Origin: Campylobacterales bacterium
GTDB taxonomy: Bacteria > Campylobacterota > Campylobacteria > Campylobacterales > Thiovulaceae
Assembly: GCA_012963895.1 (NCBI GenBank)
Contig: DTUW01000002.1
Span: forward strand, 1-13,366
Direction: 5' to 3'
DNA length: 13,366 bases
Position 1 is the first letter of the stretch; each line of letters starts with the position of its first letter. The position numbers and the translations under genes were made by a program. Below are positions 1-6,972 of the stretch, in pieces. Below the pieces are notes generated by a model that did no database searches, was not told the DNA's origin, and saw only the letters and a list, made by a program, of their open reading frames with translations.

Positions 1-123
1 TCAGATATTACTAAACAACTTTATCAAAATTTCAAAATAGAAACTATTGAAGTTGGAAGGGCGATAAACTCAAAAGGTGACAAAAGAGGAAAGGTTAAGG
101 AAATTCTAGTTAGAAATTTCTAA
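1..123 (+). CDS. Probable D12-class adenine-specific DNA methyltransferase, C-terminal fragment
   Basis: An open frame enters from the left edge and stops with TAA at 121-123, leaving 40 codons. The tail has the pattern R-A-I-N-S-K-G-D-K-R-G-K-V-K-E-I-L-V-R-N-F. I recognise this as the usual C-terminal end of Dam/DpnM-type (D12 class) N6-adenine methyltransferases, in which an arginine-rich 'NSxGxxRxKvxElL' segment closes the protein. The SAM-binding and DPPY catalytic motifs would lie outside the window, so activity cannot be judged. Members of this family commonly methylate the adenine of GATC, either alone (Dam) or within a restriction-modification pair (DpnII/MboI type). The gene converges on ilvD, and a perfect palindrome overlaps its stop codon. 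Frame and stop are certain; the family call rests on a short tail only. Confidence 0.65.
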   Translation, partial: SDITKQLYQNFKIETIEVGRAINSKGDKRGKVKEILVRNF

Positions 124-156
124 CTAGGGGAGAGAGGGATAATCCCTCTACTCTCT
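106..156. terminator. Palindrome plus long hairpin between convergent genes; possible bidirectional terminator
   Basis: Two adjacent structures are visible. Positions 106-127 form a perfect 22-bp palindrome with half-site CTAGTTAGAAA, which contains the stop codon of the methyltransferase. Positions 127-156 form a second hairpin: AGAGGGA (133-139) pairs with TCCCTCT (143-149) around a TAA loop, and the stem continues past one bulged A (150) with further G-C, A-T and G-T pairs. The ilvD stop codon (148-150) lies in this second stem. Neither strand carries a clear T-run after the hairpin, so this is not a textbook intrinsic terminator. Its position between convergent stop codons makes a termination or 3'-end stabilising role the simplest reading. 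Confidence 0.5.
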
Positions 157-1842
157 AACTTCTAAGACTGCTCCATTACTCGCATTAGTTACTAAACTTC
201 TATATTGAGCTAACCACTTTGATGATAATTTCTTTTTTATAGGTTTGAAATTTTTTCGTCTCTCTTCAAGCACCTCATCGGATAGCTCCACCTCTAAGAT
301 GTAATTATCAACATCGATATTTATCATATCCCCATCTTGAAGAAGTCCGATAGTTCCCCCTTCCGCTGCTTCTGGTGAGACATGCCCGATACTCGCCCCC
401 CGAGTTGCTCCTGAAAATCGTCCATCGGTAATAAGTGCAACAGATTCACCTAAGCCCATTCCTGCAATAAGAGAGGTTGGGGATAGCATCTCCTGCATAC
501 CTGGACCCCCTTTTGGTCCTTCATATCTAATCACAACCACATCACCAGCTTTTACTTTTCCGTTTTTAATGCCCTCTATCGCCTCCTGTTGGCTATTGAA
601 ACAGACGGCAGGTCCTCTAAATTTTCGCATATTTGGAGCTATTCCAGCAGTTTTTACAACCGCTCCCTCTTTTGCAAGGTTTCCATAAAGGATAGCTAAG
701 CCCCCAACTTCTGAATATGGATTATCGATGGTGTGGATAATTTTGGTGTCTCTGATTTCACTATTGGCAACCCGTTCTGCCATAGTTTCGCCTGTAATAG
801 TGAGAGTATCCAGATTGAGAAATTTGGTATCCCTTTTGGAAATCTCGTGGATAACTGCATTTACCCCACCAGCCCGATGAATATCCTCCATATGGACGGT
901 TGAGAGAGAAGGGGAAATTTTTGCGATATGTGCCACCGATTTAGAAATATCATTTATATTGGATAGGTCAAAGTCAGCCCCCGCCTCTTTTGCAATTGCT
1001 AACATGTGGAGGATTGTATTAGAGCTACCCCCCATAGCCATATCAACCACAAAAGCATTTTTTATAGATTCAGCAGTAACAATATTACGAATTCGAAATT
1101 TTTCACTCAATTTCTCATCTTTTGCAATTTCGCAAATTCTTCTAGCCGACTGTCGTAGTAGCTCCTCTCTTTCAGGGGTAAGAGCCAAGATAGTTCCATT
1201 TCCAGGGAGGGCTATTCCCAAAGCCTCTGAAAGGGTATTCATAGAGTTTGCGGTAAACATTCCGGAACAGCTCCCACCACTAGGGCAAGAGTTACACTCT
1301 ATCTCATATAGCTCCTCTTCATCGATTAGCCCCTTTTCAAATTTTCCAACTGCTTCAAAAGCAGAAGCCAAATCGATAGGAGTTCCATCTTTCTTATGTC
1401 CCTTTCTCATTGGACCACCAGAGACAAATATAGTTGGAACATTGACCCTTAAAGCCCCCATTATCATTCCCGGAACTATCTTATCGCAGTTCGGAATAGC
1501 TATCATTGCATCAAGTTTATGAGCATTCATGACGGTTTCAATAGAATTTGCTATCAGCTCACGACTTGGAAGAGAGAAGAGCATTCCATCATGCCCCATA
1601 GCTATTCCATCATCTACCCCGATAGTGTTGAATTCGAATGGAACACACCCATTTTTTCTAATCTCGTCTTTTATGATTTCACTATATCTATTTAGGAAAA
1701 AGTGGCCGGGGATTATTTCAATAAAACTATTTGCAACTCCTATAAATGGTTTTTCAAAATCTTCATCTCTCAATCCAGTAGCTCTAAATAGGCTTCGATG
1801 AGGTGCTCTATCCCACCCCTTTTTTACTTCATCACTTCTCAT
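148..1842 (-). CDS. ilvD: Dihydroxy-acid dehydratase IlvD
   Basis: This 564-residue cytoplasmic enzyme dehydrates 2,3-dihydroxyisovalerate and 2,3-dihydroxy-3-methylvalerate to the 2-keto acids in the common valine/isoleucine (and leucine precursor) pathway. Family landmarks are clear: DDGIAMGHDGM near residue 77, NCDKIVPGM with Cys119, and the CxSGMFTANSM segment with Cys192; the protein is full length. At the 'EIIPGH' position (about residues 42-47) it has Gly, as in E. coli IlvD, where [2Fe-2S]-type relatives have Cys. By established family knowledge this points to the oxygen-sensitive [4Fe-4S] type; that assignment is inference. The start is ATG at 1842, with AGGAG about 6 nt upstream and only 11 bp after the nusA stop. 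It is therefore the last gene of the leftward rpiB-nusA unit. No leader peptide or attenuator is visible before it. Confidence 0.96.
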   Translation of the reverse strand: MRSDEVKKGWDRAPHRSLFRATGLRDEDFEKPFIGVANSFIEIIPGHFFLNRYSEIIKDEIRKNGCVPFEFNTIGVDDGIAMGHDGMLFSLPSRELIANSIETVMNAHKLDAMIAIPNCDKIVPGMIMGALRVNVPTIFVSGGPMRKGHKKDGTPIDLASAFEAVGKFEKGLIDEEELYEIECNSCPSGGSCSGMFTANSMNTLSEALGIALPGNGTILALTPEREELLRQSARRICEIAKDEKLSEKFRIRNIVTAESIKNAFVVDMAMGGSSNTILHMLAIAKEAGADFDLSNINDISKSVAHIAKISPSLSTVHMEDIHRAGGVNAVIHEISKRDTKFLNLDTLTITGETMAERVANSEIRDTKIIHTIDNPYSEVGGLAILYGNLAKEGAVVKTAGIAPNMRKFRGPAVCFNSQQEAIEGIKNGKVKAGDVVVIRYEGPKGGPGMQEMLSPTSLIAGMGLGESVALITDGRFSGATRGASIGHVSPEAAEGGTIGLLQDGDMINIDVDNYILEVELSDEVLEERRKNFKPIKKKLSSKWLAQYRSLVTNASNGAVLEVRE

Positions 1843-1853
1843 GTTCTCTCCTT

Positions 1854-2996
1854 CTAATTTTTGAATAGTGCTTCTAGCCTTTCAGTGCCAGACTTCTTAG
1901 ATTTCTCCTCTTCTGATTTATTCTCTTCCAGAGTTAGCAATCTAATATCGTAACCTGTTAGCATCTTTGCTAATAGCAGATTAGCTCCATTTTTCCCAAT
2001 AGCCTTACCCCTCTCTTCATATTTCAAAGTAACATAAGCTACATCAACCTCATCGCCATCTATATTCTCTTTGGTCAATTTGACATGTTCTATTTTTGCT
2101 GGTGAAAGGACATTTTTTACATATATTTCAGGGATAGGGCTGTATGCAACACAATCTATCACCTCGCCGTGCAACTCTTTGGAGACTGCATTTATGCGAG
2201 TTCCTTTGATACCAATAACGGCAGACACAGGGTCTATTTTTGAGTATCTGGTGGATACTGCAATTTTTGCTCTATTTCCGGGAATACGAGCAACTCCATT
2301 GACAACTACTTTACCATCTGCAACTTCTGGAACTTCCAATTTTATGAGAGCTTCAAGATATTTAGGGGTTGTTCTAGAAACTTCTACGGTTATTCCTCCC
2401 CCTTCGTCTAATCTGATATATTTGATAACTCCACTAATTTTCTGGCTGATTTGAAAACTGTCATTAGGCAATCTATCTCTCTTTTTCAAGATAGCTCTAA
2501 CATTTGGCTCATGTATATCTAGTATGATATTACCATCACTATCTACCGATACCATATCTCCCTGTATCTTCTCTCCTATTCTCTCCTTGAATCGAAAATA
2601 GAGTTGATTATTTGTCAAATGCTCCAATTCTCTCTCAATATGTTCATATAGCACCTTTGAGCCATTCCTACCAAATTTGGAAATATCGTGAGGAATTCTA
2701 ATTTCGTCTCCTATCTGAATATCCCCATCTCCAAATCTCTCAATTGCTTGGCTGATTTCGATAAAGCCCCTCTTTTTTCTTCTATGACTCTTTTTGGAAT
2801 AGCCATCTTCTACCACTGTAAATACTTCATATAGAATGGGTTCGCTATCTTCCAAATCAATATCAAATTCAGATTGTCTATCTATCAAGTCTCTACCCAA
2901 TTTCAGAAAAGCTAACCTTATTGCATGTTCTGCTTTTTTATATGGAATTTGCCTCTCTTTTGAAATCACATTTACAAACTCTTTGATATTTTCCAT
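1854..2996 (-). CDS. nusA: Transcription termination/antitermination factor NusA
   Basis: NusA binds RNA polymerase and nascent RNA, and modulates pausing, intrinsic termination and rRNA antitermination. The 380 residues show an N-terminal polymerase-binding domain (about 1-130), an S1 domain (about 135-205), KH1 with GIKGTR at 262-267 and the following VSKELHGE segment, and KH2 with GKAIGKNG at 330-337. A charged, low-complexity tail (about 358-370) follows. The two C-terminal acidic repeats of enterobacterial NusA (about 495 residues) are absent, as in many bacteria outside the Gammaproteobacteria. The ATG at 2996 has AAGGA about 6 nt upstream. The gene lies between a small membrane coiled-coil gene and ilvD rather than in the widespread rimP-nusA-infB cluster. 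From memory, nusA is also isolated in other Campylobacterota. Confidence 0.96.
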   Translation of the reverse strand: MENIKEFVNVISKERQIPYKKAEHAIRLAFLKLGRDLIDRQSEFDIDLEDSEPILYEVFTVVEDGYSKKSHRRKKRGFIEISQAIERFGDGDIQIGDEIRIPHDISKFGRNGSKVLYEHIERELEHLTNNQLYFRFKERIGEKIQGDMVSVDSDGNIILDIHEPNVRAILKKRDRLPNDSFQISQKISGVIKYIRLDEGGGITVEVSRTTPKYLEALIKLEVPEVADGKVVVNGVARIPGNRAKIAVSTRYSKIDPVSAVIGIKGTRINAVSKELHGEVIDCVAYSPIPEIYVKNVLSPAKIEHVKLTKENIDGDEVDVAYVTLKYEERGKAIGKNGANLLLAKMLTGYDIRLLTLEENKSEEEKSKKSGTERLEALFKN

Positions 2997-3011
2997 CTAT
3001 ATTCCTTGAAT

Positions 3012-3344
3012 TTATGTAAGTGCCTCTATTTTGTTTTGAAGTGCTATGAGTTCCTCTTCTAATCTCTTTTTCTCAAATTTTAAAGTTGCATGGGACTGCT
3101 TAACCCCTTTCAAATCGTTTTTTATCGACATCATTTCAGAAGTCATCAAATCGACATTACCCAAAGACCTCTGCAACTGGACTTGGTATTTTCTGATAAG
3201 AGTTTCCGCCTCCCTTAATGTCATTTTCATAGCTTTTATTCCCTTCTCTTCTCTCTCTACGAGGTTTTTATAAAACAACACTTGGAGAAATAGGAAAAGG
3301 GACAATATAGATAGTATAGTAATTAAAGACCATTCTAAAAACAT
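3012..3344 (-). CDS. Small single-pass membrane protein with long coiled coil, function unknown
   Basis: I do not recognise a named family in this 110-residue protein. Residues 6-25 form a hydrophobic membrane segment rich in Leu, Ile and Phe, with no signal peptidase site. Residues 28 to about 108 are highly charged with heptad-like spacing and no helix breakers, predicting one long cytoplasmic coiled coil. This resembles a membrane-tethered scaffold or spacer in overall form, but no partner can be named. The ATG directly follows the TAG of rpiB with no bases between, and 15 bp separate its TAA from nusA, so it is almost certainly translated from the same mRNA. The zero gap and lack of a strong Shine-Dalgarno (only a GGA inside the rpiB end) suggest translational coupling. 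It is unlikely to be spurious, since it fills the gap exactly. Confidence 0.8.
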   Translation of the reverse strand: MFLEWSLITILSILSLFLFLQVLFYKNLVEREEKGIKAMKMTLREAETLIRKYQVQLQRSLGNVDLMTSEMMSIKNDLKGVKQSHATLKFEKKRLEEELIALQNKIEALT

Positions 3345-3818
3345 CTATCTATCCAATTTACCTATTTTTTGAACCCTATTTAGATGTCTCCCACCTTCGA
3401 ATTTAGCAGAATCCCAAGCCTTTACAATAGATTCAATGGTCCCTTTTCCTACTACTCTCGCCCCAAAACAGAGAACATTAGCATTATTATGAGCCCTTGC
3501 CATCTCTGCCGTATATGCATCGTGGCATAGTCCAGCCCTAATATTTGGTATCTTATTCGCTGTAATGCTCATACCGATACCAGTCCCACATATCAAAATA
3601 CCAAACACCCCACTATTTTTCCAATCCTCTTCTTCTGAAATCTTTTCACTAAATTTGGCTACCTCTCTTGCCAATTTTTCGGCAAAGTCTGGATAATCTA
3701 CTCTCTCGGTGTTGAATGGTCCCAAGTCCTCTACCTCGTGTCCCATCTTCTCCAATAGCTCTTTGGTGTAATTTTTTATTTCCACCCCTGCATGGTCTGT
3801 TGCAATGAAATATTTCAT
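3345..3818 (-). CDS. rpiB: Ribose-5-phosphate isomerase B
   Basis: RpiB interconverts ribose 5-phosphate and ribulose 5-phosphate in the non-oxidative pentose phosphate pathway, providing the precursor for PRPP synthesis by Prs, also encoded in this window. At 157 residues it matches the RpiB/LacAB family: the N-terminal ATDHAG motif (Asp8, His9), the catalytic CGTGIGMSITANK segment with Cys77, His99 in GLCHDAYTAEMARAHN, and the C-terminal EGGRHLNRVQKI. A charged stretch (about residues 55-70) is slightly longer than in E. coli RpiB. The ATG at 3818 has GAGG 7 nt upstream. It is the first gene of the leftward unit that continues through the coiled-coil protein, nusA and ilvD, with a TATAAT box upstream. 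Confidence 0.95.
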   Translation of the reverse strand: MKYFIATDHAGVEIKNYTKELLEKMGHEVEDLGPFNTERVDYPDFAEKLAREVAKFSEKISEEEDWKNSGVFGILICGTGIGMSITANKIPNIRAGLCHDAYTAEMARAHNNANVLCFGARVVGKGTIESIVKAWDSAKFEGGRHLNRVQKIGKLDR

Positions 3819-3843
3819 CTCTCTACCTCATCGTTTATTTTTC

Positions 3844-3857
3844 GTAGAATAATTATA
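3844..3857 (-). promoter_or_regulatory. Probable -10 box and start region for the rpiB-nusA-ilvD unit
   Basis: Read on the minus strand, 3857-3852 is a perfect TATAAT. A transcription start about 7 nt downstream (near 3845) would give a leader of roughly 26 nt containing the GAGG ribosome site of rpiB. No clear TTGACA -35 is visible. That is usual for the sigma-70 of this phylum, which relies on an extended -10 and T-rich upstream DNA. The start point is inferred, not seen. Confidence 0.5.
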
Positions 3858-3883
3858 GAATATGTCTATCTACACATAAAGGA
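3856..3883 (+). promoter_or_regulatory. Possible lpxD promoter (-10 TAGAAT) and ribosome site supporting the GTG start
   Basis: On the plus strand TAGAAT at 3856-3861 overlaps the rpiB -10 box on the opposite strand. AAAGGA at 3878-3883 lies 8 nt before the GTG at 3892, which supports that non-ATG start. The ribosome site is convincing. The -10 box is weak and could be coincidental in AT-rich DNA. Confidence 0.35.
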
Positions 3884-3891
3884 TATAGATA

Positions 3892-4854
3892 GTGAAGCTA
3901 TCCAAAATAGCGGAGATTTTGGGTATTCGAGTTGATATACCACAAGAAATAGAGATAGTCAAACTCAATACCCTTCAAGAGGCTAAGGAGGGTGAACTCT
4001 CCTTTTTAGAAAATGAAAAATATATCAAGTATCTACCAGATACACAAGCATCAGCTGTTTTGATTTCGGAAAAGCATATTAGATACCTACCAGAAAATAC
4101 AATCCCACTTATTACAGAGACCCCATATATAGACTTAGCAAAAATCAGCCGATACTTTGCATCTCCGATAGAAATCGATGAGGTGGAGAGAGTTCCTCCT
4201 CAAATTGGTAAAAACTGCAAAATAGCTAAGAGTGTCTATATAGGTTCTGATGTGAAGATAGGGAATAATGTAACTATTCTCCACAACAGCTATATAGGGG
4301 ATAGAACAGAGATAGGGGATAACTCGATTATCTACCCAAATGTAACTATTTACAGAGATACCAAAATAGGCAAAGATGTTACAATTCATAGTAATTCCGT
4401 TATTGGTAGTGATGGATTTGGCTTTGCAACAGATAGCCAAGGTAACCATATCAAGATATTCCAAAATGGAAATGTAGTGATAGAGGATAGGGTTGAGATA
4501 GGTTCAAATGTCTCAATTGACAGAGCCGTCTTCAACTCTACATATATTAGAAAAGGGGCGAGGATAGATAATCTGGTTCAGATAGGTCATAACTGCGATA
4601 TTGGTGAAAATGTAGTCTTAGTTTCGCAGGTTGGAATAGCAGGTTCAACTAAATTGGGAAAAAGTGTGGTGGTTGGTGGTCAGGCTGGAATAGCTGGACA
4701 TCTGAAAATCGCCCCTTTTTCAACTATCACCGCAAAAGCGGGGGTTAGCAAATCGATAAAAAAGAGTGGTAAAATATGGTCAGGCTATCCACTATTTGAA
4801 CATAGCCACTGGCTGAAACTTCAAGCCAAAATATCAAAACTATTGAAAGGATAG
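3892..4854 (+). CDS. lpxD: UDP-3-O-acylglucosamine N-acyltransferase LpxD
   Basis: LpxD transfers a hydroxyacyl chain from acyl carrier protein to UDP-3-O-acylglucosamine, the third step of lipid A synthesis, on the cytoplasmic side of the inner membrane. The 320 residues comprise an N-terminal substrate-binding domain (about 1-100), a left-handed beta-helix made of imperfect hexapeptide repeats (about 102-285), and a short C-terminal helix. The catalytic His is His233 in QIGHNCDIGEN; the upstream SDGFGFA and RVEIGSNVSIDRA segments are family signatures. Translation begins at GTG (3892), giving MKLSKIAEILG, with AAAGGA 8 nt upstream; no better ATG exists nearby. It leads a rightward cluster with two non-LPS genes. 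Some Campylobacterota carry two lpxD paralogues; only one is seen here. Confidence 0.95.
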   Translation: MKLSKIAEILGIRVDIPQEIEIVKLNTLQEAKEGELSFLENEKYIKYLPDTQASAVLISEKHIRYLPENTIPLITETPYIDLAKISRYFASPIEIDEVERVPPQIGKNCKIAKSVYIGSDVKIGNNVTILHNSYIGDRTEIGDNSIIYPNVTIYRDTKIGKDVTIHSNSVIGSDGFGFATDSQGNHIKIFQNGNVVIEDRVEIGSNVSIDRAVFNSTYIRKGARIDNLVQIGHNCDIGENVVLVSQVGIAGSTKLGKSVVVGGQAGIAGHLKIAPFSTITAKAGVSKSIKKSGKIWSGYPLFEHSHWLKLQAKISKLLKG

Positions 4855-4857
4855 AAG

Positions 4858-5082
4858 ATGGGTGGAAAATTGGAAATTAGAAAAGAGATACCTTTACATG
4901 GAACAAAAAACGGAAAAATCACGATAGGAGAACTTCAAGAGCCATATGGAGAGGGTAGTGATTCTGTTGTCTCCGTAGCAGTCTCTCTAAACGGAAAAGA
5001 TGCAGATTGGAAAATCCATATTCCATATCCAAACTTGGAAGATGTAATATCTGCACTTCAAGAGATGAGAAAAGATGGATAA
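4858..5082 (+). CDS. Small conserved-looking protein of unknown function
   Basis: This 74-residue soluble protein has no signal peptide or membrane segment. It is rich in Gly, Lys and Glu, with probable beta strands (KNGKITIGELQ, DSVVSVAVSL, DWKIHIP) followed by a C-terminal helix (LEDVISALQEMRK). I have the impression of similar short proteins near lpxD in other Campylobacterota, but this is from memory and unverified. The ATG follows the lpxD stop by 3 bp, with a purine-rich GAAAGGATAG just upstream. Its stop overlaps the start of the response regulator gene by 8 nt, so all three genes are probably translated from one mRNA. Its size and fold pattern would suit a small binding or adaptor protein, but no function can be assigned. 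Confidence 0.8.
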   Translation: MGGKLEIRKEIPLHGTKNGKITIGELQEPYGEGSDSVVSVAVSLNGKDADWKIHIPYPNLEDVISALQEMRKDG

Positions 5083-5650
5083 TAAGAGTCTCGATTTAGT
5101 CCGCCTCGCAAAAGAGACTAAAAGACTTACAGCTCTAATAGTTGAAGATGAGAAAGAGGCTAATAGATTATTAAGTGCCACTTTCTCCAACTTTTTCAAT
5201 AGAGTTCATACTACATTTAGCGGGGCGGAAGGGTTAGAGGCTTACGAGAAATATAAACCCGATGTAGTATTTATAGATATTATGATGGACGGAATGGACG
5301 GAGTAGAGCTATCGCGGAAAATTCGTGAAATCAACAGAAACCAAATCATTGCGATAATTTCGGCAAGTGATAATATCAATAAAATATCTGAAACTATTGA
5401 GATAGGTATCAATAGTTTTGTTCAAAAACCTATCAACACTCAGAAAATTATCGACCTTCTCAATGCGATAGTTCAGGTTATTCGAAAACGGAAAAAGATT
5501 GAGACTAAAACATTTTCTATCAGCTTACCGCTAGATATTTACGAGATAGTTGATGAGAGTGCGAGGGCTGAAAGTATTTCAAAAAATGCAATTGTGATTA
5601 GAGCCCTTAGGGAGTATTTCAAAAATAAACACAAAGAAGAGGAAATATAG
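5075..5650 (+). CDS. Response regulator with receiver domain and C-terminal ribbon-helix-helix DNA-binding domain
   Basis: This 191-residue protein has a complete receiver (REC) domain at about 18-136: acidic pair Glu24-Asp25, phospho-acceptor Asp68 in VFIDIMMDGMDG, switch Ser96 in IISAS, and Lys118-Pro119. A basic linker (RKRKK, about 137-141) leads to residues 144-184. These read as a ribbon-helix-helix fold: a strand (KTFSISLP), helix A (DIYEIVDESARAES) and helix B (KNAIVIRALREYFKN). RHH (CopG/Arc/MetJ type) output domains are uncommon on receivers, where winged-helix or HTH outputs are usual. RHH proteins bind DNA as dimers, so phosphorylation-driven REC dimerisation could control DNA binding; this is inference. 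No histidine kinase is in the window, so it is an orphan here. The ATG at 5075 overlaps the upstream gene by 8 nt. Confidence 0.85.
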   Translation: MDNKSLDLVRLAKETKRLTALIVEDEKEANRLLSATFSNFFNRVHTTFSGAEGLEAYEKYKPDVVFIDIMMDGMDGVELSRKIREINRNQIIAIISASDNINKISETIEIGINSFVQKPINTQKIIDLLNAIVQVIRKRKKIETKTFSISLPLDIYEIVDESARAESISKNAIVIRALREYFKNKHKEEEI

Positions 5651-5652
5651 CC

Positions 5653-5670
5653 CCCACCTCATCTGGTGGG
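5653..5670. terminator. Hairpin between convergent response regulator gene and prs
   Basis: CCCACC (5653-5658) and GGTGGG (5665-5670) form a 6-bp GC-rich stem around a 6-nt loop, exactly in the 26-bp gap between two convergent stop codons. No long T-run follows on either strand (plus side ATATATCTATC; minus side GGGCTATATTTCC). It is therefore a plausible but weak bidirectional terminator. Confidence 0.5.
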
Positions 5671-5676
5671 ATATAT

Positions 5677-6612
5677 CTATCTTTGAAAAAGAGTATTTAA
5701 ACTCTCATTGGTATAGATTCTATTGATAACCTCAGCAAAAAGGGAGGTAGCGGTAAGAACCTTTATTTTCGCACTCTCTTTTTTCAACGGGATAGTATCA
5801 GATACCACAAGCTCGTCTAAATCTCCGTTTTCTATCCGCTCATAGGCTGGACCGCTTAAAACTGGGTGGGTAGCACAAGCAATAACTGAGGTAGCTCCTC
5901 TCTCTTTTAGAACTTTTGCAGCTTTTACAATAGTTCCTGCGGTATCTATCATGTCATCTATCAATATTACATCTTTACCCGTAACATCTCCGATAATATT
6001 CATTACTTCGGACTCATTTGCCTTCTCTCGTCGTTTATCGACTATCACCATATCAAGCCCCAAAATACCGGCGAATTGTCTCGCTCTCGCTACTCCTCCA
6101 ATATCGGGACTTGCAATAATAGGGTTTGGAATATTTTTACTTTTCACATAGTCTGAAAATATGAGAGAGCCGTAGAGGTTATCAACTGGTATATCAAAGA
6201 AGCCCTGAATCTGCCCCGCATGAAGGTCGATAGTAACAACTCTATCAACCCCCGCTGTCTGAATCATATTCGCCACCAACTTGGCAGAGATAGGAACTCT
6301 TGGGGCAGCCTTTCTATCTTGTCGAGCATAACCGAAGAAGGGAATAACGGCGGTAATAGTTTTAGCGGAACTCCTTTTTAATGCATCAACCATAATTAGG
6401 AGTTCCATCAAATTATCATTGACGGGGGCTCCTGTCGGTTGGATAATAAATACATCTTTTCCGCGAACAGATTCGTCAATTTGAACACTGATTTCACCAT
6501 CGCTAAATTTACCAACAGAAGCTTTACTAAGCAAGACATTTAAATGTTGTGCTACATCTTTCGCAAACTGGGGATGGGCTGTCCCCGTAAATATCTTATA
6601 TCCCCTTCCCAT
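5677..6612 (-). CDS. prs: Ribose-phosphate pyrophosphokinase (PRPP synthetase)
   Basis: Prs transfers pyrophosphate from ATP to ribose 5-phosphate to make PRPP, the precursor of nucleotides, NAD, histidine and tryptophan. The 311 residues match class I enzymes: KFSDGE near residue 35, the flexible-loop YARQDRK at 95-101, TIDLHAGQIQGFF with His131, the DKRREKANESEVM segment from 192, and the PRPP-binding VILIDDMIDTAGT at 215-227. The ATG at 6612 lies only 3 bp after the rplS stop, making it the last gene of the rpsP-rimM-trmD-rplS transcript. Linkage to that translation operon is not something I recall as general, and would tie PRPP supply to ribosomal gene expression. A GC-rich hairpin lies just past its stop codon. 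Confidence 0.96.
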   Translation of the reverse strand: MGRGYKIFTGTAHPQFAKDVAQHLNVLLSKASVGKFSDGEISVQIDESVRGKDVFIIQPTGAPVNDNLMELLIMVDALKRSSAKTITAVIPFFGYARQDRKAAPRVPISAKLVANMIQTAGVDRVVTIDLHAGQIQGFFDIPVDNLYGSLIFSDYVKSKNIPNPIIASPDIGGVARARQFAGILGLDMVIVDKRREKANESEVMNIIGDVTGKDVILIDDMIDTAGTIVKAAKVLKERGATSVIACATHPVLSGPAYERIENGDLDELVVSDTIPLKKESAKIKVLTATSLFAEVINRIYTNESLNTLFQR

Positions 6613-6615
6613 TCT

Positions 6616-6972
6616 CTATTTTCTCAACTCTTTAATTCGAGCTGCTTTACCTTTTCTGTTTCTCAAATAGTAGAGTTTTGCTCTTCTCACTTTTCCTCTT
6701 CTCACCACCTCAATTTTTTCAATACTATCGCTATATAGAGGGAAAATTCTCTCTACACCTACTCCATTTGCTCCAATTTTACGAACTGTGAAAGTCTTCC
6801 CTGTTCCTTGTCCTCGCAGAGCTATGCAGACACCCTCAAATCTTTGAACTCTAACTTTCTCACCCTCTTTAATTCGAACATAAACCCTAACAGTATCCCC
6901 TGCTCTAAATTGAGGGACTTCTTTACCTTCAATCTGTTTTTGCTCAAAGTATTCAATATATTTATTTCTCAT
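6616..6972 (-). CDS. rplS: 50S ribosomal protein L19
   Basis: The 118 residues are normal length for bacterial L19, which sits at the 30S-50S interface. Typical segments are visible: FRAGDTVRVYVRIKEGEKVRVQ, FEGVCIALRGQGTGKTFTVRKI, GVGVERIFPLYSDSIEKIEVVRRGKVRRAKLYYLR and a basic C-terminal tail. The ATG at 6972 overlaps the trmD TGA by 4 nt (ATGA), with GGAAAG just upstream inside trmD, so translation is probably coupled to trmD. Nevertheless it keeps an ATG start, whereas the trmD and rimM genes use TTG, which fits the need for far more L19 than TrmD. prs follows after 3 bp. Confidence 0.97.
   Translation of the reverse strand: MRNKYIEYFEQKQIEGKEVPQFRAGDTVRVYVRIKEGEKVRVQRFEGVCIALRGQGTGKTFTVRKIGANGVGVERIFPLYSDSIEKIEVVRRGKVRRAKLYYLRNRKGKAARIKELRK

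Noticed and set aside
959..1801. Two plus-strand open frames (959-1522 and 1529-1801) opposite ilvD
   Set aside because: They are antisense shadows of a strongly conserved enzyme, with low-complexity Ser/Ile-rich translations and no start signals.
4135..4464. Open frame of 109 codons on the minus strand opposite lpxD
   Set aside because: It lies wholly inside lpxD, whose hexapeptide repeats give a repetitive antisense frame. It has no ribosome site and no recognisable domain.
3892..4854. Repeated ATAGGG/GAT-type motifs within lpxD as possible DNA repeats
   Set aside because: They encode the hexapeptide beta-helix repeats of LpxD and need no separate explanation.
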